From Myxococcales bacterium (GTDB lineage: Bacteria; Myxococcota_A; Polyangia; Nannocystales; Nannocystaceae), in the NCBI GenBank assembly GCA_020633335.1, contig JACKDU010000006.1, positions 530,443 to 594,442 on the forward strand: a DNA stretch of 64,000 nt, written 5' to 3'. The stretch's first letter is position 1. Each line of letters begins with the position of its first letter. The notes under the pieces were generated by a model, which was not told where the DNA came from, made no database searches, and saw only the letters and a list, made by a program, of their open reading frames with translations. A program made the position numbers and the translations under genes. Positions 34,568 to 43,958 of the stretch are shown here, piece after piece.

Positions 34568-35701
34568 ATGGGCGCCCTGACGACCCGCCCCGGCGAGGGG
34601 CTCGAGCTCCGTCAGGGGCATGCGCTCGCCGGCCTCCTCGGCCGCCCGCCGCCCTGCCTCCGCCTCGCCGACCTGCCGACGCCGGTCGAGCGGGCCGCCT
34701 GGCTCGATCGCGGCGACGTCGAGGTCTGGCTCAAGCGCGACGACCGGAGCAGCGAGATCTACGGCGGCGGCAAGGTCCGCAAGCTCGAGTGGCTCCTCGC
34801 CAACCCGCCCTTCAACGGCCGCGGGCCGATCGCCAGCATCGGCGGGATCGGCAGCCACCACCTGGTCGCCCTCGCGCTCTACCTCCGCGGCCTCGATCGC
34901 CGCCTCCACGCCCTGACCTTCGAGCAGGTCGTGACCCCCCACGTCGAGGCCAACCTGGCGACCCTCGCGTCGCTCGGCGTCGAGTTCTGGCATGCGCGCA
35001 CCCGCGCCGGCCTCGGCCTCGCCTGGCTGGCCTACAAGACCTGGCGGCGGCCGGCCGAGCCCGGGGTGATGATGGCCCCCGGCGCGAGCACCGGGCTCGG
35101 CGGCTTCGGCTTCGTCGGCGCTGGCCTCGAGCTCGCCGCGCAGATCCGCGCGGGGCTCTTGCCCAAGCCCGGCACGATCTACATCACCGGCGGCTCCGCG
35201 GGGTCGTCCGCCGGGCTCGCCGTCGGCCTCGCGCTCGCCGAGGTCGGCGCCCACCTCCGGATCGTCTCGGCCGTCGAAGCCTGGTCCTTCAACGGCCTCC
35301 TCTACCGCCGGATGATCCGCCAGATCGTCGCCACCCTCGCGGTCCACGGCCTCGATCCCGCGCGCCTCCGCGGCGGCGCCGATCGCCTCCTCGCCGACGC
35401 CGGGGTCACCTGGTCGATCGACCATACGCAGGTCGGCCCGGGCTACGCGGTCCCGACCGACGCGGGGCGGGCCGCGGTCGCCTTCGCCGGCGATCACGGG
35501 ATCAAGCTCGAGACGACCTACACGGGCAAGTGCCTCGCCGGTCTGAGCGCGGATCTCGCGGCCGGCGCGGCGATCCGCGGGCCGGTGCTCCTCTGGAACA
35601 CCCACGGCTGCAACGACCTCACGCGCTGGCAGAGCGTCGGCTGGGAGCGCCGCCTCCCGGGCAAGCTGCGGGCTCGCCTGCCGGCGCTGCGCGGGGGCTA
35701 G
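34568..35701 (+). CDS. PLP enzyme of the D-cysteine desulfhydrase/ACC deaminase family
   Basis: A 377-residue fold-type II PLP enzyme. The cofactor lysine is in GGGKVRKLEWLL, the same place as the NKxRKL motif of D-cysteine desulfhydrase and 1-aminocyclopropane-1-carboxylate deaminase. The phosphate-binding loop is TGGSAGSSAGLAVG. The C-terminal region (GPGYAVPTDAG, LLWNTHG) also fits. Substrate cannot be assigned: D-cysteine, ACC and other small amino acids all occur in the family. The next gene starts 42 bases downstream but has its own -10, so co-transcription is uncertain. The ATG is placed by the -10 just upstream. Confidence 0.85.
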   Translation: MGALTTRPGEGLELRQGHALAGLLGRPPPCLRLADLPTPVERAAWLDRGDVEVWLKRDDRSSEIYGGGKVRKLEWLLANPPFNGRGPIASIGGIGSHHLVALALYLRGLDRRLHALTFEQVVTPHVEANLATLASLGVEFWHARTRAGLGLAWLAYKTWRRPAEPGVMMAPGASTGLGGFGFVGAGLELAAQIRAGLLPKPGTIYITGGSAGSSAGLAVGLALAEVGAHLRIVSAVEAWSFNGLLYRRMIRQIVATLAVHGLDPARLRGGADRLLADAGVTWSIDHTQVGPGYAVPTDAGRAAVAFAGDHGIKLETTYTGKCLAGLSADLAAGAAIRGPVLLWNTHGCNDLTRWQSVGWERRLPGKLRARLPALRGG

Positions 35702-35730
35702 GAGGCGAAGCCGTGGGCGCGCCGGCGGGC

Positions 35731-35736
35731 TATGCT
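35731..35736 (+). promoter_or_regulatory. -10 element (TATGCT) six bases before a GTG start
   Basis: TATGCT, six bases, then GTG at 35743. It supports a GTG start for the GIDE-like gene. Confidence 0.6.
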
Positions 35737-35742
35737 CCGCCG

Positions 35743-36432
35743 GTGGAGGCGACGCTCGCGCTCGTGATCGTCATGGTGTTTGGCGCCCTGGCCGCGTCGC
35801 TCCACCCGCACTGGATCCCGCGGAGCATCGTGCGGCGCATGCGCGAGGTCGAGCACGTCGAGATCGGCGCCTTCCCACACGGCGCGCTGGGCCGCGTCGC
35901 CGGCGAGCTCGAGCTCGTGGAGGGCGAGCTCACGGCGCCGCTCACCGGGCGTCGCTGCGCCGCCTACGAGGTCGTGGTCGAGGAGCTGCGCGGGGCCGGC
36001 AGCCGCCGCGTCGTCCAGGAGATCAAGGCCGTGCCCTTCGTCGTCGACGACGGGACCGGGCGGGCGCTCGTCCACCCCGAGCACGCCGACTTTGCGATCA
36101 CCGCGGACGTCGACGACGAGGAGGCCGGGGTGCTGGTCGACCCGACCCCGCGGCAGCGCGACTTCCTGGTCCGGAGCGGCCACGCGTCGCTCGCCGCCCA
36201 CAACTCCCTGACGGTCCTCCGCTTCCACGAGGGGGTCCTGGCGCCCGGCGAGCGGGTGGCGGTGGTCGGTCGGGGCGTCGTGTCGATCGACCCCTCCGCG
36301 AGCGCGGAGCACAGCGGCGGCTATCGAGCGCCCGCCGGCGCGACGATGGTGACCCTCGCCAGCGACTCGAGGACGCCGCTCTACGTCAGCGATCATCCGA
36401 GCTTGCTCCCCGAGGGCCGCGCCGCGGAGTGA
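35743..36432 (+). CDS. GIDE-like membrane protein
   Basis: A 229-residue protein with an N-terminal transmembrane helix (LALVIVMVFGALAASL) and a soluble domain with GIDE features: an AGELELVEGELTAPLTGRRC segment, then AYEVVVEE, then PFVVDDGTGRALV. In animals the GIDE domain is in the mitochondrial E3 ligase MUL1; bacterial members have no RING domain, as here, and an unknown role. The GTG start is supported by TATGCT six bases upstream; the frame is open far upstream without meaning. Membrane association is inferred from the helix. Confidence 0.75.
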   Translation: MEATLALVIVMVFGALAASLHPHWIPRSIVRRMREVEHVEIGAFPHGALGRVAGELELVEGELTAPLTGRRCAAYEVVVEELRGAGSRRVVQEIKAVPFVVDDGTGRALVHPEHADFAITADVDDEEAGVLVDPTPRQRDFLVRSGHASLAAHNSLTVLRFHEGVLAPGERVAVVGRGVVSIDPSASAEHSGGYRAPAGATMVTLASDSRTPLYVSDHPSLLPEGRAAE

Positions 36433-36484
36433 TCGGGAGATCGGCCTTGCGCGGCCGCGCCGGGTCGGAGATCGTCCGCCGACC

Positions 36485-38662
36485 ATGTTCTCGCTCCGCC
36501 TGGATCCACCCGAGGCCGCGCCGCGCCTCGCCGTGATCGAGATCGATCGCCCGGGCGCCAAGGTCAACACCCTGACCCCCCGGGACCTCCGCGAGCTCGA
36601 GGCGCTCTTCGACGCGATCGACGAGACCCCGGAGCTGGCGGCGGTGATCCTGATCTCGCGCAAGCCCGGGACCTTCGTCGTCGGCGTCGACCTCGAGGTG
36701 CTCCGCGAGGCGCCCGGGCGCGACGCGGTCGAGGCCTTCCTCGGCGACGCCCACCGCGTCCTCGAGCGGATCGCCAGCTCGCGGATCCCGGTGATCGCGG
36801 CGATCGACGGCCACTGCCTCGGCGGCGGGCTCGAGCTCGCGCTCGCCTGCGCCCGCCGGATCGCCGCCGACACCCCGCGGACGGTGCTCGGCCTCCCGCA
36901 GGTCGAGCTCGGGCTCTTCCCGGCGCTCGGCGGGAGCAGCCGGCTGCCGCGGATGATCGGCCTCCGGGCGGCGCTCGAGCTGATCCTCAGCGGCCGCCGC
37001 GTCCGCGCGCGGCGGGCCCGGAAGCTCGGCCTGGTCGACGAGGTCGTCGCCCCCGAGGCGCTGCTCTCGGCGGCTCAGGCGGCGGCCCGGGCGGCCGCGC
37101 GGGCGCTCGCCCGCGACAACGGCGGCGCGCGCCGGGCCGGGCCCCGCGATCGGGCGCTCGCCGTCGGCGAGCGGCTCGGGCGCTCGCTGATCCTCCGCCA
37201 GGCCCGCAAGGAGATCGAGCGGCGGACCCACGGGCTCTACCCGGCGCCGCTGATCGCCCTCGACGTGATCGGCCGCGGCCTCGAGCTCCCCCTCGATCGG
37301 GCGCTCGCCCTCGAGGCGCCGGCCTACGCCGAGCTCGCGGTCGGCGCGACCTCGCGGGCGCTGGTCTCGCTCTACGCCCGCTCGCGCGCGCTCCAGGCCC
37401 AGGAGCTCCGGGACGGGGAGGGCGCGGCGATCGACGGTCGCGCCTGCGAGCGCCTCGGCCTGGTCGGCGGCGGCTTCATGGGGGCCGACATCGCGGTGGT
37501 CGCGGCCGAGCGGGGGATCGAGGTCCGGATCCGCGAGATCGCCGGGCCGCCGCTCGCGCGGGCGCTCGCGCGGGCCGACGCCCACTTCGCCCGGCGCGCG
37601 CGCAGCCTTGGCGAGGCGGCGGTCTTTCAGGCGCGGGCGCGGGTCAGCGGCGGCCTCACCCTCGCGGGCTTCGCGACGATGGATCTGATCATCGAGGCGG
37701 TCCCCGAGGTCCTGGAGCTCAAGCAGGAGGTCTTCGCCCAGCTCGAGGCCGAGACCCCGGCGTCGACGATCCTCGCCTCGAACACCTCGGCGCTGCCGAT
37801 CACCGACATCGGCGCCCGCCTGCGCCAGCCCGAGCGGCTGGTCGGGCTCCACTTCTTCTCGCCGGTCTCGCGGATGCCGCTCCTCGAGATCATCCGCACC
37901 GAGGCGACCGCGCCGGAGGTCATCGCCCGCTGCCTCGCCTTCGCCCGCCAGATCGGCAAGACGCCGATCATCGTCCGCGACGGCCCCGGCTTCTACACGA
38001 CCCGGGTCCTCGGCTTCTACCTGATGGGGGCGCTCGAGATGCTGATGGCCGGGCACACGGTCGAGGCGATCGACGAGGGGGCGCGGCGGGTCGGCTGGCC
38101 CGTGGGACCGATCGCGCTCCTCGACGAGGTCGGGATCGACGTCGGCGCCAAGGTGGCGAAGACCCTCGCCGCGGCCTTCCCCGGGCGGATCGCCGCGCCG
38201 GCGACGATCGACGCCTTCCTCGCCGAGGAGCGCCTCGGTCGCAAGAGCGGCCGCGGCTTCTACCTCTATCCCTCGGGCAAGGGCGGCCAGAGCGGGAAGG
38301 CCAAGCGGGTCGATCCCGCGGTCTACCGCCTCCTCGCCGGGCGAGCGACCCTGGAGGGCGAGCGCCCGCACCCCGAGGAGCTCGGCGAGCGCCTCACGCT
38401 CCTCTGCGCCTGCGAGGCGATCCGCTGCCTCGAGGAGGGGATCCTGGCGAGCGCCGACGACGGTGACGTCGGCGCGGTCTTCGGCTTCGGCTACCCGCCG
38501 ATGCGCGGCGGGCCCTTCCACCACGTCGACACCCTCGGCGCGGCGGTGATCGCCGCCCGCCTCGATCGCCTCCGCGAGCGCCACGGCGACGCCTACGCGG
38601 CCCCCGAGCTCCTGGTCGAGCTCGCCCGCGACCGCGGGAGCTTCGCCGGCCACCGTCGCTGA
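36485..38662 (+). CDS. fadJ: FadJ-type enoyl-CoA hydratase/3-hydroxyacyl-CoA dehydrogenase
   Basis: A 725-residue bifunctional beta-oxidation enzyme. The crotonase domain (about 1-190) keeps one catalytic glutamate, E117 in LGGGLELALA. The second, which E. coli FadB/FadJ have in the LPE motif, is Gln here (Q139, in LGLPQVELGLFP). The dehydrogenase domain has Rossmann motif VGGGFMGADIA, SNTSALPITD, the catalytic His in GLHFFSPVSRMPLLE, and a C-terminal dimerisation domain with GFYTTRV and GRKSGRGFY. It should convert enoyl-CoA to 3-ketoacyl-CoA for the thiolase encoded 28 bases downstream. With Gln at 139, hydratase activity may be reduced while dehydrogenation is intact. Confidence 0.92.
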   Translation: MFSLRLDPPEAAPRLAVIEIDRPGAKVNTLTPRDLRELEALFDAIDETPELAAVILISRKPGTFVVGVDLEVLREAPGRDAVEAFLGDAHRVLERIASSRIPVIAAIDGHCLGGGLELALACARRIAADTPRTVLGLPQVELGLFPALGGSSRLPRMIGLRAALELILSGRRVRARRARKLGLVDEVVAPEALLSAAQAAARAAARALARDNGGARRAGPRDRALAVGERLGRSLILRQARKEIERRTHGLYPAPLIALDVIGRGLELPLDRALALEAPAYAELAVGATSRALVSLYARSRALQAQELRDGEGAAIDGRACERLGLVGGGFMGADIAVVAAERGIEVRIREIAGPPLARALARADAHFARRARSLGEAAVFQARARVSGGLTLAGFATMDLIIEAVPEVLELKQEVFAQLEAETPASTILASNTSALPITDIGARLRQPERLVGLHFFSPVSRMPLLEIIRTEATAPEVIARCLAFARQIGKTPIIVRDGPGFYTTRVLGFYLMGALEMLMAGHTVEAIDEGARRVGWPVGPIALLDEVGIDVGAKVAKTLAAAFPGRIAAPATIDAFLAEERLGRKSGRGFYLYPSGKGGQSGKAKRVDPAVYRLLAGRATLEGERPHPEELGERLTLLCACEAIRCLEEGILASADDGDVGAVFGFGYPPMRGGPFHHVDTLGAAVIAARLDRLRERHGDAYAAPELLVELARDRGSFAGHRR

Positions 38663-38690
38663 GCTCGCAGCGAGAGCAGAGAAGGAGAAT

Positions 38691-40010
<1,320 letters not shown>

Positions 40011-40029
40011 GGCGCCGGCCACGTCGATG

Positions 40030-40045
40030 ATGTCCTTTGGGACAT
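40030..40045. repeat. Short inverted repeat ATGTCC-TTTG-GGACAT
   Basis: A perfect 6-base-pair inverted repeat with a 4-base centre between fadI and the CapA-like gene. It shares the TTTGGGACATG core with other intergenic hairpins in this window and may be a weak terminator or a protein site. Confidence 0.5.
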
Positions 40046-40059
40046 GTTCGTTGCGAGGG

Positions 40060-41151
40060 ATGCGCGCCGGCCTCGGCGCGCTCGCGCTCGCGCTCGCGCT
40101 CGGGGCGTTCGGCGTCGGCTGCCGGTCGTCCGGATCGCAGGGGACCGGCGCGCGCGCGGACGCGTCCGCGTCGAAGGGGACGAGCGAGGGGGAGGGCGGC
40201 GCCGCGGCAGGGGAGGGCGCGCGCCCGGACACAGGCGTCGACCCGGCCGCAGGCGCAGGGGCTCTCGTAGCCGCAGGCGCAGGACCGGCGATCGACCTCT
40301 GGATCGCCGGCGATCTCCACCTCGCCGACCGCGGCGCGGCCCCCCTCGCGGCGCTCCCCAGCCTGGTCCCGGCGGGCTCGTCCGGGATCCTCAACCTCGA
40401 GGGGCCGATCGGCGATCGCCCCTCCGATCGCTCGATCGCTGCCCCCGGCGACGCGCCGATCCTGACCAACGGGCGCGATGTCCCGCGGATCCTCCAGGGC
40501 CTCGGGGTCGCGGCCGTCAGCGTCGCCAACAACCACGCGGCCGATCTCGGGCGTGCGGGCGAGGTGTCGACGATCGCCGCCCTCCGCTGGTCGGGGGTCG
40601 ATCCTGCGGGCGGCGACGCCGGGGTCGCGTTCTTCGAGCGTGACGGCATCCGCCTGGCGGTCAGCGCCCACGACCTCAGCGGCGGGGTCCCGGAGGGCCT
40701 CGCCGAGGCGCTCGAGCGCGCGGACGTCGGCGCGCATCACCTCATCGTGACCTTCCACGTCACCGGTCCGCCCTCCTACCTCCCGCGCCCCGAGCTCCGG
40801 GAGGGCGTCGAGCTCGCCCTCAAGGCCGGCGCGAAGGTGATCGCCGCCCACGGATCGCACGCGCTCGCCCGGGTCGAGCGGCAGGGCGACGCGGTGATCG
40901 CCTGGGGCCTCGGCAACCTCGCCTTCGCCTGCCGCTGCACCGACGAGGTCGACGGGGCGATCCTCGCGCTGCGCCTCGATCGCACCTCGATCCTCGAGGC
41001 CGAGGTGATCCCGATCGACGCCGGCCTCGACGGGGGGCCGCTCGGACCGGCGAGCGATCCGGCGCTGGTGATCGACCTCCTGCGAAAGCTCGGCAGCTCG
41101 CCCGGCGAGGTCGTCGACGGGCGCTATCGCCTCACGCTCGCCGACCGCTGA
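40060..41151 (+). CDS. CapA-family metallophosphatase-like lipoprotein
   Basis: A 363-residue lipoprotein (MRAGLG start, lipobox VGC) with an Ala/Gly linker and a CapA-type domain (about 85-330). Metal-site motifs are IAGDLHL, NLEGPI, VANNHAAD and HGSHALAR. In Bacillus, CapA takes part in poly-gamma-glutamate export; many other family members are envelope metallophosphatases of unknown substrate, and no capB or capC is present here. GCGAGGG lies just upstream of the ATG. Two further upstream in-frame ATGs fall inside the inverted repeat and would spoil the signal peptide. Confidence 0.87.
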   Translation: MRAGLGALALALALGAFGVGCRSSGSQGTGARADASASKGTSEGEGGAAAGEGARPDTGVDPAAGAGALVAAGAGPAIDLWIAGDLHLADRGAAPLAALPSLVPAGSSGILNLEGPIGDRPSDRSIAAPGDAPILTNGRDVPRILQGLGVAAVSVANNHAADLGRAGEVSTIAALRWSGVDPAGGDAGVAFFERDGIRLAVSAHDLSGGVPEGLAEALERADVGAHHLIVTFHVTGPPSYLPRPELREGVELALKAGAKVIAAHGSHALARVERQGDAVIAWGLGNLAFACRCTDEVDGAILALRLDRTSILEAEVIPIDAGLDGGPLGPASDPALVIDLLRKLGSSPGEVVDGRYRLTLADR

Positions 41152-41185
41152 GCCGCGGGGCAGAGGCGCCCCCGCTCCGCGGCTC
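41150..41185. terminator. Hairpin between convergent lipoprotein genes
   Basis: GAGCCGCGG and CCGCGGCTC form a 9-base-pair stem starting inside the CapA-like gene's stop codon. No T-tract. Confidence 0.5.
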
Positions 41186-41249
41186 GGCCGGCGGGGATCG
41201 TCGCGCGCTTCAGGTTGTCTCGCGCCCGCCCGGGGCGCGGAGGAGGTCA

Positions 41250-42230
41250 TCAGGCTCCGTAGAACCAGCCCTCTTCCATCATGTGGCCCCAGTCGGTGAT
41301 CGGCCCGCCGAGCGAGTCCTCGACGCTCTTGATCACCCGGATGTTCTTGCGGTCGGTCGCCGTCAGGAGCTTGTCCGTGTAGTCGTCCTTGGGCTCGTAC
41401 CACGACTTGTCGGCGAAGTAGCCGGAGAGGAGGTCGGAGCGGAAGGCGCGGCCGCGGCGGGCGTAGATCGTGTTGCGGAGGATCCGGAGGTCGCGCAGCG
41501 ACATGTCGTCGAGGTCCTCGACCGCGAGGATCTCCTCGAGGCGATCGGGGTCCTCGAGGGGCGAGCGCTTCTCCTGGACGATCGCGTCGCCGCCCTCCCA
41601 CTCGCCGAGGAGCGCGGCGATGAGCTGGAACTCGATCATGTCCTCGGGGGTCGCCTTGTCGCCGCGCATCTTCTCGTTGAGCGCGTCGCGGCGCTCGCGG
41701 AGCTGGGCCGGGGTGATCGCCCGCTCGTAGTCGACGATCGCCTCGGCGTTCTTGAGGTCGAGCTCGCTGAGCTTCGAGCGATCGGCCTCGTCCGCCGGCT
41801 GGTACCAGGGCTGGGCGGTGAAGTAGTCGCTGAGCCAGCGCTTGCGGAATTGCTGGCCGACCCGCGCGTAGATCGTGTTGCGCATCAGGTTGAGCTCGCG
41901 GAGCGTCCGCCCCTCGAGATCCTGCGGGGTGATCGCCCGCTCGAAGTACATCGGCCGGGCCTCGGCGCTCGCGCCCTCGGCCGCCTTCGGATCTTCCGCT
42001 GGTTTTGCGTCGCCCTCGGGCTTGGCGTCACCCTCGGGCTTTGCGTCACCCTCGGGCTTGGCGTCACCCTCGGGCTTGGCGTCACCGGCGGGCTCGCCGG
42101 CCTTGGCGTCTGCCTCCGACTTCGCGGCCGCGGGCCCGGCGGCGCCGGCGGCCGGCGTATCTGCCTTCTGACAGGCGAGGGCGAGGGTGAGGGGGAGGAG
42201 GACGAGGGGGAGCGCGCGCCGTCCGAGCAT
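41250..42230 (-). CDS. Lipoprotein with two YARHG domains
   Basis: A 326-residue lipoprotein with lipobox ALAC, an Ala-rich linker with four DAKPEG-type repeats, and two YARHG domains. Domain 1 (about 95-160) has LRELNLMRNTIYARVGQQF and PWYQP; domain 2 (about 235-300) has LRDLRILRNTIYARRGRAF and SWYEP. YARHG domains are extracellular and thought to bind cell-wall components or peptides; two per protein with a stalk suits a wall-binding surface protein. The ATG is six bases after a TAGGCT -10, with no Shine-Dalgarno. Convergent with the CapA-like gene. Confidence 0.9.
   Translation of the reverse strand: MLGRRALPLVLLPLTLALACQKADTPAAGAAGPAAAKSEADAKAGEPAGDAKPEGDAKPEGDAKPEGDAKPEGDAKPAEDPKAAEGASAEARPMYFERAITPQDLEGRTLRELNLMRNTIYARVGQQFRKRWLSDYFTAQPWYQPADEADRSKLSELDLKNAEAIVDYERAITPAQLRERRDALNEKMRGDKATPEDMIEFQLIAALLGEWEGGDAIVQEKRSPLEDPDRLEEILAVEDLDDMSLRDLRILRNTIYARRGRAFRSDLLSGYFADKSWYEPKDDYTDKLLTATDRKNIRVIKSVEDSLGGPITDWGHMMEEGWFYGA
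42007..42078 (-). repeat. 18-base tandem repeat (four copies) encoding DAKPEG
   Basis: The unit GCGTCACCCTCGGGCTTG (plus strand) occurs four times with single-base differences, followed by a degenerate fifth. It encodes the charged stalk of the YARHG lipoprotein. The unit is a multiple of three, so the frame is kept. Confidence 0.85.
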
Positions 42231-42236
42231 GGGCGC

Positions 42237-42242
42237 AGCCTA
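42237..42242 (-). promoter_or_regulatory. -10 element (TAGGCT) six bases before an ATG
   Basis: On the minus strand, TAGGCT, six bases, then the ATG at 42230. The same hexamer and spacing occur in front of the RCC1 gene. Confidence 0.65.
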
Positions 42243-42375
42243 TCAGCCCGGGGCGCGGGCCGACACGCCGGGCGCGGGGGAGGGGGTCGACCGGCCGGCG
42301 CGCCTGCGTGCTTGCCCGGGGGGCGCTCTCCGGGCGCGATGCGCGAAGCCGCGCACGGGCGTTCGCGCCCCTCGC

Positions 42376-42405
42376 TTCCGCCGCCGGGGGTGGCCGCGCT
42401 ATCCT
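42376..42405 (+). promoter_or_regulatory. Candidate promoter of the lipoprotein gene at 42470
   Basis: TTCCGC, 18 bases, TATCCT. Transcription would start near 42412, leaving a purine-rich leader with GGGAGAGGG. Confidence 0.45.
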
Positions 42406-42469
42406 CCGTCGACATCCGGAGAGGGGCAGGGCTGCCGTGAGACTCCAGGGAGAGGGACAAAACCCACGG

Positions 42470-43942
42470 ATGCGACGCGTCGGGTCGGCGATCGCGGTCG
42501 CTTTCGGGCTGCTCGGGGGGCTCGGGCTCGGCGCCTGTGGCGTGCTCGGCCCCCGCAAGAGCGCCGAGCCGCCGCCGCCGCCGCCGATCACGGCGATCGA
42601 GAGCCTCCGCGTCCACCCCGGGACCTGCGATCAGCCGGGCCCGGAGGGCGAGGGCTTCGCCTTCCAGGACGAGCCCTTCGCGATCCACGTCGAGATCCGC
42701 GCCGACGAGCCGGCGCCCTCGCGGGTGCTCCGCCTCGCCGCCGGGATCGATCCCCGCGGCGTCCGCGATCGGATCGTCACCTTCGACGGCTCCGAGGTCG
42801 GGGTCTTCGTCGCCTGCGTCGACGGCTTCGAGCTCGACTGGCCCCACCTCGCGTCGCTGCGGGCCGAGCTCTTCGAGGCGAGCCGCTGGCTGCAGACCAG
42901 CGAGCGCGAGTTCGCGGTCGTCCCCCGCGATCACAGCGACACCGTGGTCTACCCGCGGAGCAGCCACGCGACCCGCCGCCACGGGACGCCGGTGCGCCAG
43001 GGCGACTTCCTCCGCCTCGACGCCAGCGTCTTCGTCGCCAACGGCACCGACGAGCCGCTGGTCCTCGACGGCGTGGTCAGCGGGATGGTCCACGACGGGA
43101 CGCGGGCGCAGAGCTGGGCGATCCGCCTCGAGGACCCGATCAAGGTCGAGCCCCACGCGATCTCGGCGGTCCACAACTTCCACCTCGCCTACCCGCTGAG
43201 CACCGGCCTCGGCCAGCGCCTCTACAACGACTCGCTGCAGATGCTGGTGTCGGCGGTGCGCGGGACCACGCCCTCGCCGACCACCGAGATGCGCTCGCTG
43301 ACCTGGGCGAACCTCCCGGGGATCGCGGTCGATGTCGTCTTCATCGGCGACTTCACCTGGGAGAAGCGCAAGCGGGCGGCCCAGGCGGTGATCGAGGGGG
43401 CGGGCGCCTACCTCGAGGTCGGCGGCGTGACGATCAACCGGGCGCTGAGCCGCGACTACCTCGCCAGCGAGCTCGGCATCGCCCCGGCGATCGCCGAGCG
43501 CTTCGCCCGGATCGACGACGAGGCCGAGGCCGCGCTCCTCGCCGCCTACCAGCCGACCAAGTCGATCGAGCGCCTGACGGTGTATGTCGTCGAGGACATG
43601 TGGACGCCGCGCGGGCACCGGGGCGCCTTCCGCGGGGGCGGCGAGGCTTCGAATGATCCGAAGACGCCCTTCCGGACGCCGGTCCTCGAGATGCCCGCCG
43701 ATCTCGGCCCCGGCGGCTTCCACAGCGGCTACCAGGCCTTCGCGCAGATCGCCGCCCAGCGGATCGCCGAGGCGATGGTCGGCCTCGAGGAGGTCGACCA
43801 GACCCGCTGCCGCGACATCAACCCCTTCCTCCCGGGCAACGCCTTCAACCTGATGTCGGCGTCGTCGGGGGCGTACTCGTGGGTGCTGAGCCCCTGCCAG
43901 CGCGAGGTCCTCGGCAAGGCGCCGTCGCTCTACATCTACTGA
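42470..43942 (+). CDS. Lipoprotein of unknown function (490 aa)
   Basis: A lipoprotein with lipobox GAC after LGGLGL, a short Pro tract (PPPPPP), then a large soluble domain with few cysteines and no low-complexity stalk. Visible features include a beta-rich first half, with a VVYPRSSHATRR stretch, and a second half with AAQAVIEGAGAYLEV and INRALSRDY helices and YVVEDMW. A Gly-rich segment and NAFNLMSASSGAYSW lie near the end. I recognise no catalytic motif. ATG 42470 gives the best signal peptide; a GTG at 42437 with GGAG before it is an alternative that adds eleven residues. Confidence 0.82.
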   Translation: MRRVGSAIAVAFGLLGGLGLGACGVLGPRKSAEPPPPPPITAIESLRVHPGTCDQPGPEGEGFAFQDEPFAIHVEIRADEPAPSRVLRLAAGIDPRGVRDRIVTFDGSEVGVFVACVDGFELDWPHLASLRAELFEASRWLQTSEREFAVVPRDHSDTVVYPRSSHATRRHGTPVRQGDFLRLDASVFVANGTDEPLVLDGVVSGMVHDGTRAQSWAIRLEDPIKVEPHAISAVHNFHLAYPLSTGLGQRLYNDSLQMLVSAVRGTTPSPTTEMRSLTWANLPGIAVDVVFIGDFTWEKRKRAAQAVIEGAGAYLEVGGVTINRALSRDYLASELGIAPAIAERFARIDDEAEAALLAAYQPTKSIERLTVYVVEDMWTPRGHRGAFRGGGEASNDPKTPFRTPVLEMPADLGPGGFHSGYQAFAQIAAQRIAEAMVGLEEVDQTRCRDINPFLPGNAFNLMSASSGAYSWVLSPCQREVLGKAPSLYIY

Positions 43943-43958
43943 TACGGGGGGCGCGGGC

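Noticed and set aside
42007..42078. Possible CRISPR or short tandem array
   Set aside because: Units are contiguous without spacers, 18 bases long and in frame, encoding a DAKPEG stalk.
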